From assembly GCA_023053575.1 (NCBI GenBank), contig JAKZAP010000008.1, forward strand, positions 8,420,034 to 8,484,033: DNA of 64,000 nt, read 5' to 3'. A model generated the notes under the pieces. The model was given only the letters and a program-made list of their open reading frames with translations, made no database searches and had not been told where the DNA came from. This stretch comes from Branchinecta lynchi (taxonomy: Eukaryota; Arthropoda; Branchiopoda; Anostraca; Branchinectidae). Both the position numbers and the translations under genes were made by a program. Positions 1 to 10,000 of this stretch are shown here, piece by piece (the first letter of the stretch is position 1; each line of letters begins with the position of its first letter).

Positions 1-938
1 TCCTAGCACATCTGGAAATACCATAGATCGCGATAGCCCCATTTCCGGCCCTCCCCCCTCTAACTCCCCCCACAGTGCCCAAATTCGATCCGGTTCTATC
101 ACAGAGTATCTAGTTCTTGTGCTTGTCCTTCCCACCAAGTTTCATCCCAACAGCTCGACTCTAAGCGTGTCACAAGATTCCCCCCCCCCACATTCATCGG
201 ATCCGGCTTTAAATGGGTCATTCGAGGCACGAGCTCTTTCCAAATATCAATTTTCGTTAAGATCCAATCATCCGTTCCAATGTTCTACATTCCTCAAGAT
301 TCCTTCCACTCCTTTGCTCCTTCCACTCCCCCCACGGTGGTTGGATGGGGAAGTTGACTATTCCCAGGTTAATCTGGTCGGATCCCTGACTTGCCTGTCA
401 AGTTTCATAGTCCTGGCCCAGCTGGAAGTAATTTAACTCCGAATCATCGGAATTCCGGAAGCCCACTTCAACTCCCCCACAGTGCACGAATCCTGTCCGG
501 CTCTGTCAATGATGTACCTAGGGCTTGTGCTTGTTCCTCCCACCAAGTTTCATCCCGATCGCTCCACTCTAAGCGTGTCACATGATTTCCGGCCAGCCCC
601 CCTTCTACTCCCCCCCACATTCATCGTATTCGGTCCGCACTTGAAATAGTACATATGAGATACGAAGCCTCTCTGAATATCAAGTCACTAAGATCCGATC
701 ACCCGTTCGAAAGTTATGCATGTCTCTAAATTGCGGATTCCGGCTCCCCCAACGATGGTCGGATCGAGCAAGTGATTGTTTGCAAGTTAGTTTGGACGGG
801 TCCCTAATATGCCTGCCAAGTTTCATCGTCCTAGCGCATCTGGAAGTACCCTAACTCGCAAACACCGGACTGACCGACCAACCGACGGACAGAAAGTGGT
901 CGGATTATGGCACTTGGCCAGAAGGCAACTGCCATAAA
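1..938 (-). repeat. Family-A repeat, truncated at the window start
   Basis: It contains the family-A internal modules (CACCAAGTTTCATC..., ATCCGATCACCCGTTC...) and ends with the terminal palindrome near 905-938 (TATGGCACTTGGCC/GCCATAAAA). Open frames through it are chance. Confidence 0.85.
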
Positions 939-1110
939 AACTGAACAAAACTTCCATCAGCTTCGTAAAGCCGTTCAAACTGTACGAGAAATTAACAATG
1001 CGATTCGTCATTCCGCAAACTGGGACGGCTCAAAGAACAGAGTTATCAACTCATAAACTTTGGACAGAGAACCGACGAAAAAGAAACTTCCAGTAAAAGC
1101 AAGACCAAAG
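939..1110 (-). repeat. Inverted homologue of 13,135-13,297
   Basis: About 170 bp here is the reverse complement of the segment that precedes the family-A element at 13,295. In both loci it directly adjoins the palindromic A end, so the pair moves or was duplicated as one block. Nothing coding was seen. Confidence 0.8.
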
Positions 1111-1266
1111 GTTTTGATGGGATCCCAAAAAATCAATCTATGATCCAGACGACTGGGTCTTGTCTTCGCCAGACTCCTTGAACATTTTTACTATTAAAAT
1201 TCATAAACAGATTAAGGCCAAATAGCTAATCATCTGAGAAAACCAAGTTCAGATAGGGATTCAGCA
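1111..1266 (-). repeat. Family-B end fragment
   Basis: Starts GCAAGACCAAAGGTTTTGAT then GGGATCCCA, the right end of family B, and continues through the GTCTTGTCTTCGCCAGA segment before passing into satellite. Confidence 0.8.
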
Positions 1267-1935
1267 TGTGTGGGGAACCCGTCACTACGCCCACCCGTCA
1301 CTACGCCCACCCGTCACTTCGCCTAAGAATTCCGTCAGTTCGCCCACTTTTTCCGACAGTTCACCTAAACGTCAGTTCGCCCAATTTTTCCGACAGTTCG
1401 CCTACCCGTCACTACGCCCACCCGTCACTACGTCCACCCGTCACAACGCCCACCCGTCACTACGCCCACCCGTCACTACGCCCACCCGTCACTACGCCCA
1501 CCCGTCACAACGCCCACCCGTCACTACGCCCACCCGTCACTACGCCCACCCGTCAGTTCGCCTACCGTCAGTTCGCCTAAAAATCCGTCAGTTCGCCCAA
1601 CTTTTCCGACAGTTCGCCCACCCGTCATTTGGCCCAAAAATCCGACAGTTCGCCCACCCGTCAGTTGGCCCAAATATCCGTCAGTTGACCCACCCGTCAC
1701 TACGCCCACCCGTCAGTTCGCCTACCGTCAGTTCGCCTAAAAATCCGTCAGTTCGCCCAACTTTTCCGACAGTTCGCCCACCCGTCATTTGGCCTAAATA
1801 TCCGTCAGTTCGCCCAAATATCCGTCAGTTCACCCAACTTTTCCGACAGGTCGCTCACCCGTCATTTGGCCCAAATATCCGTCAGTTGACCCACCCGTTG
1901 TCAGTTCGCCCACTCGACTGTCAATTCGACAGTTG
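1267..1935. repeat. GTCACTACGCCCACCC satellite, 16-bp monomers grading into a higher-order unit
   Basis: The first half is tandem 16-bp monomers CCGTCACTACGCCCAC. The second half alternates variants (GTCAGTTCGCCCA, GTCATTTGGCCCA, ACTTTTCCGACAG) in a longer unit. Long stop-free frames run through it in several phases because the repeat lacks stop triplets. Confidence 0.92.
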
Positions 1936-2180
1936 GCCCAGGGGAATAATCAGAAGGAGCGAACCTTTTTTCGTTTAATTAGGGTCAATACGAAATGGTG
2001 CGACTGTTCTGTTTACTTAAAGAAAGGAAAAAGATTCTTTTCACGTTGGTCCGATCAAATAGGTTGTAACAAACGCTGTTGCTTGATAAAGAGGTTTGCT
2101 AATTCTAACGGAAACTGAAAGGTTTTTACCACGATATGCGCAAACAGACTTATCAAGAGTTCAATATCCTAGGTAGACTC
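1936..2180 (+). repeat. Satellite flank shared with 14,095-14,395
   Basis: The region around GGGGAATAATCAGAAGGAGC and the following 200 bp reappear inverted beside the second satellite locus. The flank and satellite form one composite repeat. Confidence 0.75.
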
Positions 2181-3017
2181 GGAACTATATAATGATTACG
2201 TAAACATTGTCCCGAAGGTGGGAGGGGGGGGGGGCTCATTCCCCCCCCCCTCCCTGCCTTTTGCTATTTCATATCATTTATATTTTTGACCAGCACTTCG
2301 ATCCTCTGACCCAGCCTAGCAAGTTTGGCACATCTTAACGGAAAAGGAAAAAAATACTTTTGACCATCACTTCCATCTAACCGAGCCTTGCAAGTGCCGT
2401 ATGAGCTTCCAGTTCTTTTTACTCTTCGCAAAAGCAGTACTCGTGCTAAAATTAAACCGTGGAAGATATTTTGATGAGGATTTCGTTGCTTTAGGTTTCA
2501 GCCAGAGTGACTCAAAGGTAGTTCATCATGTACTCTTACCTTGACGATTTAACTAGAAGTGAATTTTGATGGTGTTTTCATTCTTCTAGATTCACTTCTG
2601 TTTTATTTGTCGTGGTAAAACTATAAAATCCCATCGTTGCCTAATATCTATCGGGGGACTAGGAAAAAACAAAACAGCAAAAAGACCCCGCAACACGCTT
2701 ATGGCCACATGTCCGTACCAAGGCAATGTTCTTGACCTTCCGATTGACTGAAGTGGGAGATGAGGAAAGTTTGTATAGAAAATCCTTCGATTATATTACT
2801 TTATAAAACTACAAAAGACTACAGTTAAGAGAATACACATTTTAAAATATGTGGAGTATCTTTCAAATATGGAGACGTGCTTCAACAACTGGCTAGAAAC
2901 ATGTGGAGAAAACGCATGAAAAACACTTAAAATACTTTCGAAGTGTATACATTGTTAAATTACATGGAGGAAGTACTTCGTCACAAATAAAACTCTTATT
3001 TACATAGACGTACAAAT
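2181..3017. other. Intergenic, no gene seen
   Basis: Contains a G-run/C-run hairpin at about 2,220-2,262, two related segments around TTTTGACCA(G/T)CACTTC near 2,285 and 2,358, and a degenerate family-A end near 2,390-2,425 (CAAGTGCCGTATGAGC). No coding exon was recognised. Confidence 0.5.
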
Positions 3018-3185
3018 CAAACAATGTTTATAACGGATATACGTCAGCTGCGATTCTACGTCAGCTGACGAGGACCCTTGCCAGGAAGGGCCGAAATATC
3101 ACTGATGAAAAATCGTAGCTGACGTATACCCGTTGTAAACATTGTTTGAATACATGTTTCAAAGTCAGCTTGGGCTCAAAGAAAA
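3018..3185. mobile_element. Foldback inverted-repeat element (MITE-like)
   Basis: Arms 3018-3055 and 3111-3148 are near-perfect inverted copies (CAAACAATGTTTATAACGGA / reverse complement). The adjoining 3149-3185 also matches, in reverse, the left part of the element at 51,605-51,734. So the two are one family. It lies about 150 bp 3' of the MULE-RING gene. Confidence 0.85.
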
Positions 3186-3319
3186 TTTATAGACGGACAA
3201 ATATGTAAGGAAGACTGAACATATGGAGAAAGTACTTCGTCGTAAAACAAAATTCGTCAGATAATATGCATATAAACGTAAACAATACTGAACTGAAAAC
3301 TTTTACGCTACAAGGAACT

Positions 3320-4030
3320 TTAGTACAATGATAAAAAGGGCCTTTGCCGGTCAAGCCTGGCCCGACAGAGTGGGCAGGTTACTGAGCCCCGTATTTGAAG
3401 GGCCGCTGCGCATTCAACACAAAGCCTGTGGCCGCAGGGGACTGTGGCAACGCCTAGCCTTTTTTGCTCGAGGCAAATGACGCAGGTTGCCTCGTCCGAT
3501 CTCCTGCGAACACTCCTCGTTTGAGGCGAGGGTGACCTTCTCCGTCGGAATCCGGAGGGACCAGCAGAGACCGAGGCGGACGGATCACAGGTTACTGTAT
3601 TGCTGGAAGGCTGGGAAACATTTGGTGCAACCGTTGAGGATAGAGCCGATGCTGAGGTGGGAGTGGGCAATAAAGAGGATGCATCCGTCAACGACGCTGA
3701 AGAGAGAGCTGATGGTGCGGAAGCTAGGTTAAATGTACCTGCCGGGATATGAGTCGCTGACGTGGATACAGACGCAGAAGAGGGAGCCGACGCGGATGTT
3801 ATGGCAGACGGACCCGCCGGGATATGAGTCGCTGAAGTGGATGTCGACGCAGAAGAGGGAGCCGACGCGGATGTTATGGCAGACGGACCCGCCGGGATAT
3901 GAGTCGCTGTAGTGGATGTAAACGCAGAAGAGGTAGCCGACGCGGATGTTATGGCAGACGGACCTGCCGGGGGTTGAGTCGCTGAGGAGGGAGCAGATGC
4001 CAGGGCAGACGGACCAGCTGTGGCTTGAGC
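3320..4030 (-). CDS. Exon 7 of the FLYWCH-MULE-RING gene (linker and RING finger)
   Basis: Acceptor CTTTTATAG|GCTCAAGCC, phase 0; 236 codons and TAA. The first part is a Ser/Ala/Thr/Pro repeat linker, the second a basic RRRR/VRRR region, the end a RING with spacing C-x2-C-x12-C-x-H-x2-C-x2-C-x11-C-x2-C, 14 residues from the C-terminus. The in-frame join to exon 6 rules out a separate RING gene whose only exon happens to lie here, unless the splice prediction is wrong. Confidence 0.88.
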   Translation of the reverse strand, partial: AQATAGPSALASAPSSATQPPAGPSAITSASATSSAFTSTTATHIPAGPSAITSASAPSSASTSTSATHIPAGPSAITSASAPSSASVSTSATHIPAGTFNLASAPSALSSASLTDASSLLPTPTSASALSSTVAPNVSQPSSNTVTCDPSASVSAGPSGFRRRRSPSPQTRSVRRRSDEATCVICLEQKRLGVATVPCGHRLCVECAAALQIRGSVTCPLCRARLDRQRPFLSLY

Positions 4031-7000
4031 CTATAAAAGACAACCTTGAATAAACCATATTTCGCCTTTTAATTTCGCATATTACTTTCGCACTCGATCT
4101 TTTCCCAAGAAGTGACTGCGTGTAAGCCAGGTGATGTTCATAGTGTCGTGGCTTAAGAAGTAATGATAATTTACTTGTAACCCCTGCACATCAACAATGT
4201 GAAGGTATTGGAGTTTTGTTATAGAAAGAAAAGTAGAAACACCCTACCATTAAAATACTAGAATAGAAGAAAACTAACAAAACAAACTGCCGATTCTGTG
4301 ACTATCAAATATATCTTTGACTATATCAAAGCCTTGAACTTTTAGAAGCTTCAAAGATTGCAGAATAAACATATACGACAACAAAATATTTGTGCTCAGT
4401 TTAAACCAAGCCACCGAAAATATCCAATAGAGGGAACTGAGAAGTTTTAAATTTTAGGATGAGAATTCAATGGGGTGCCGTTGAAACAGATATATTCGCA
4501 TACAACCTATTAGTAGAAAATATAAAAAAAACTTACAGGAGCCCGAGGATGAGTGGTGAAGCCATTCTTTACCGCTTCCAGGAACTCCAGCACTGAAAAA
4601 CGACCAGTTTCGAGGAAACCCGTAGCGCGTCGAATCCTGGCATCGTTTAGCAGGTATTTGGCTTTCCGACGAGGTATCGCCCTGACGTCAGCAATCACGG
4701 CTCGCATATCCATGAACCGATGCTCCTCAACCTCCTGCATGCGCTCTGGAAGAGTAGAAGGAATTAACTGTAGCTACTACCAGTTATACTGGCACAGTCC
4801 TATCGTGACTTGTTATAACGCTATTTACGCTGGCTAATTATGCATCAGAAATGTCCAAAGCTGTTCAGATGTATTAGAAATAGAAAACTGATGAATTGAG
4901 GAGAGGCGACAAAGCACAATGGAACAACGGACTGGATTATACAGGTCCATATGATAATCTCATAACTCCATAGTTCGAACTATACGCCTTTGAGAGTTAT
5001 CATACTAAAAGACTTCAAGAGTCATATGTATCCGGGCAGAGCGTTTTGAGAACCCAACAAGAGCTACGAGCTCATATGGCACTTGTTACGAGTAGGCACG
5101 GCTCGGTTATGTCAATGATATATCTAGTGTTTGCTAGGAGTCTTCCCACCAAGTTTCATCTCGATCCCTCCACTCATAGCGTTTTCCAATATTCCCGGTT
5201 CTCCCCTCCAGCTCCCCCCAAAAGTCACCGGATCCGGTCCGGATTTTAAGTGGGTCGTCTGAGGCATGAGGTCTTTTCAAATATCAAGTTCCATCGAGAT
5301 CCGATCACCCGTTCAAATGTTATAAATACCGCAAGATTCCGGATTCCCCCTCCCTCCACTCCCCCCACAGTACCCGAATCGGCTCGGTTATGTGAATGAT
5401 GTGTCTAGTGTTTGCTAGGTGTCTTCCCACCAAGTTTCATCTCGATCCCTCCACTCATAGCGTTTCCCAAGATTTGCGGTTGCCACCTCCAGCTCCCCCC
5501 AAAAGTCACCGGATCCGGTCCGGATTTTAAGTAGGTCGTCTGAGGCATGAGGTCTTTCCAAATATCAAGTTCCATCGAGATCCGATCACCCGTTCAAAAG
5601 TTATAAATACCTCAAGATTCCGGATTCCGCCTCCCTCCACGGTGCTCGGATCGGGGAAGTGACTATTTACAACTTAATCATTTGGGGTCCCTGATACGCC
5701 TGCCAAGTTTTATCGTCCTAGCTTATGTGGAAGTGCCCGAACTAGCAAAACCTGGACAGACCGACAGAAATTGCGATCGCTATATGGCACTTGGCCGAAG
5801 GGCAAGTGCCATAAAAATCTAATGAACGTTACATAAACTTACCGATAAAAAACCAGAAATTTGGGTGGGTGTGATTGTGGACTTCGTCGGAAAGGCGAGC
5901 GTGAAATGATTCAACGGCGTTGTTTGTTCGCCTTGGTTGTCCGTGAACCGAGAATCTATTTGGGGTGACACGCTGGACCCAGAACCTTTCCAAGTAGACG
6001 ATGAATGACTCCAACCCAGCATTTGATAGCCTTATAGTGTCGTTTTTCAAGAGAGCCAGTCCCTCGCTGATTCTGCTGACAGGTAGCAGCGCCAGGGCGA
6101 CCGACAGTTTAATAATCCGCCTGATTGGGCTAGTTTCGACCCTGTAGGCTCCCTCAAGTCCCAGGGACCTTGCTTTTCTCCAAAGAGCCTGCCAAAAAAC
6201 ATAGGGTTAAAAAACCAAAAAAACATTGGTAGTTACGGATTCCTGTTTAACTTTTGTCAACTCTAAGTTTTATCATGGTATATATCCTGTGCGGTACGTC
6301 ATAATACGTCACCTGGTCAACTGGGAAATACACTACCAATTGGTTCTGCAGGGGATTCCATTGCCCGAGAAACGGCCATTTTTCTTCTAACCAGAAGCAT
6401 CTTTTTTATTCTGTTCAGATTTCCCAAAACCCTTATTTAACGTGCAAACAGATAGACGAAGAATCCGTCACTTATGTTGTCCGCTTCCGCAGCACTGAAA
6501 GCAACATCATACTATCAGCTCTAGCTTACGATACTGACGCGATCTGTGGACAAATATATGAGAAATATAAAATATTTACATATTTTATTTTTAAGTGATT
6601 TAAATTATTCATTTTTCTGTTTTTTATATTTATAAGAAAAAATTATGTTAGCTTAAGCTGACTTACCTGGCCGAAATGAAACCAGCACCCCTTCAGCTCG
6701 GATGTTGGGTACACTGTCTGAAACGCATTCTGTAGTGCAGTTTCAAAATCTGTGATGATTGTGGCCGGGTCCAAATCGGGGAGCTCCTGGTTGATGAATC
6801 GTAAGACCTCAGTGTAAAGACGTTCTGTCTTTTTCGTCATAAGTACGTAGGCGACCGGGAAACTCTATAACAAAGAAAATGGCATCAGTTGCCCGTAATC
6901 GTGGACCTATAAGGGCCATACTGGCGATGTTCTCAACCTGGGTCGAACCCCCCAAAAATTAGTTTTTACCGGAATGGGCAGATTTTTACACACCATTACT

Positions 7001-10000
7001 GGAAGAATGAAAGATAATCATAGTGACGGTATCCTTAAAGGATCCCTCGCATGAGATAACACGAAATAGCTAAATACTTAAAGACTAAGGCCTGCAAGGT
7101 TCAAGGTTATCTTTATTTACAAAAAAAATCTATCATTATCACTTTCCGCTGCTGAGAGCAGAGCTCGAGCGCACACGAAAAAAAATAAAACCAAATTAAC
7201 TTAAACATGACGAATCATACCCAATAATGCTTTTAACAAACTACTCACGACTTTTCCTCGCCTCCCACTATTTACTCTTCAACTAACAGTATCTTAAAAT
7301 ATTTGAATACTTTAAAAGTATCCCGTGCTTTCAACAAATAACCCACGTTTTTGGCTGTTTTAAGCCTTTTCCGGGACCGGTTGACTTGTGGCGGAAACAG
7401 GGAAAACACGGCAAGTGTGAAAATCAGCGTGGTTTTGTTAGAGGGGTTAGAATGTACCATACGAAATTGGGGTCACCGGTTTAACAAGACCCGATTGTCT
7501 GGATGGCAGTGTTCAATAAATAATTTTGGAAAGGTCATTTCCCCGATCCGACCACCATGGGGGCAGTGGAGGGAGGAGGAATCCGGAATCTTGAGTTAGC
7601 CTATGAATAACTTAGGAGCTGGTTATCGGACCTCAGTGGAGCTCAGAGAGATTTGGAACAGAACTTACCACATCCATGTAGGTAACGTGCATTGTGAAAA
7701 GTTGGAAAAATATATTTGGTACGACTTTGAAGGTACCATCCGCATGTACCTCCGATATTTCAGCCAGGTTTACGAGCCCAAGCAATGTAGTGGAAATGAA
7801 TATGAGGGCCACCTCGTCATTTGCTGTTTGAACTGCTCTCCTGAAGAATTCGCTCCCATTTCTGGACTTCCTGCAAATAAAGAAAAGTTAGATAAATTCC
7901 AGACCGCTGATTTATCGCAACAATACCAAATGTTTCGATGGGATCCCAAAAATCTAATATTTGATCCAGACAATTTGGTCTTGTCTGCGCCAGATCAAGT
8001 CTTTGCCAGGCTAATCATCAGAGAAAACCAAGTTCAGATAATATAAGCCATATCTATTTTGACTGTACTGGCCGAGACTTCCTGCTGTACTTCTACCAAA
8101 TTTCCGGTTTCGGCCGAATTCCGAGCGAACTATTTGTCCAGCAAAAAAAAAAATTCAGAAACGAATTCAGCGTATACACATACCTTTATCTCTATAAAGA
8201 ACACTTACCCGAAACGGTCGTTGCTCGCAAGCATGCTCGCAGCCTCTTGTGCTGCTTCTGGGATTCCGGGATAGTGAGACTGCCTTGACCTTTGCATGCA
8301 CCTTTCAAGTACAGCAAACCCTGTGTCACTCCCTGTAAATCTGAAAGATCGAATGAAGCATTGTAGTAACCTTCTAAGACGCAATAACACATACCACAGA
8401 TTCAGCTACTTTTCAACTAGTTAAAAGAAATCGATTAGAAAACTTAATTACTATATTTGAGCTAAAAACATTGTTGTCTGTTCAAGACAAATGTTCTCGA
8501 AAGTGGGAAGGTAGGTAGGTAGGTTTTTACCTTTTAGCCACAACATTAGGACGATCGGTAAAATATAGGCAACATAGGCGGTAAAATTAGTCCAGACCGA
8601 CGGTTAACATTACATTAAGTTTTACACTACGCCGGTGCCCGAACTACACATATCTGGACAGTCAAAGTCACAGGCGTCCGTTAATAAATTACCGAATTTA
8701 TTAACCAGAGTGAACCAGTCGATTCAGACTATCCAATTATTTTAACTGAATAGACAAGAACGCATCAGGACTTCTTAACACCACATACAATAACCGAATG
8801 CAGCAAGACTGGTAGATACGGACTAATCGACATGAATTACCAATTTCGGTAACGAATCGAAACCAGCTGATTAACTACCGAACTATCAAGTGAACTGAAC
8901 GGAATCAATAAACACGTTAAATCAACCAATTTGAAAATGGGCAGAAAATAAAGTTTATAAAACGGTCGTCACGGCTTCACTGCGTGGCTAGTCTCTACAG
9001 AAATCTTCGCATTTGGCAAAAATTTACCGAGTGTCGAAAATGTTGGGGGTGGGGACACAAATATATAAAAAGAAAAAAAAAGAGAAGCCCGTTTTCGGCC
9101 AGCGAAAACAGTAAGCAATAAGAAGAACAATTTAAGACTGCGAGCAAAATAGAAGAACGAGACCATTTTTCTGAAACGGAAAGGCGGAGTTGAAGACGAC
9201 TACTTGAAAGTGCATTATTTTTAATTTTACATGATCTTTCAGTGAGAGATTTTTGGGATCCCAAAACGTAAGTGACGGGATAACCATAACTTCGTAAAGA
9301 TGTCCGATTGAGATATTTTGTTAAAACTGGGTGTGAGAATCCGTTAGGTCAAGCTCGTAGATGGGCCTCATTGCTATAGATTTAGGGGTGTTGGAGGGGT
9401 TTCAAATTAAGGGACGAACAAACAGTTTGAAAATGCAAATGAGATAGTCGATCTAGGGGTAAATACACATTCTGATTCATATCTTCTTCTGTTTCTCTAC
9501 ATTTTAGCAGTAAAAGGAGGCTGTCGTAGACGAAGACTACATGACACAATCGTCATCCTATCGAAACCTTTTGTCAAACCTAATCAAAATACAAGATTTA
9601 GTACTAAACAGATGATATTGCTACGAAAAGAATAAATGGTAACTGATAACATACCGTCACTGGGACATGGGAATTTTCGCAGCTCGAACTAAAATTTTAC
9701 CTAGTGCCCAAAACTTAGGGAGGGGGCACTAATATAGGCTATACAAATAGATATAAAACAAGACCGAAGGTTTCGGTGGGATCCCAAAAACCTAATATTT
9801 GGTCCAGACAAGTGGGTCTTGTCTTCGCCAGATCGAGTATTCGCCACGCTAATCATCTGAGAAAACCATGTTACCTCTATGCCATATCTATTAAGGATCT
9901 AAATTTCCTGCTTTACTTCTGCCAAATTTCCGGTTTTGGCCAAATTCCTGACGAATTATATGTCCGGCAAAAAAATGATTCTTATATACAGATTCAGCGT

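Noticed and set aside
1267..1580. CRISPR-like regular repeats
   Set aside because: Head-to-tail 16-bp monomers without unique spacers, in an animal genome.
7603..8046. Plus-strand open frame of 147 codons
   Set aside because: It is antisense to exon 3 of the MULE-RING gene and to the family-B element in intron 2; the minus-strand reading has splice sites and the HADGTF motif.
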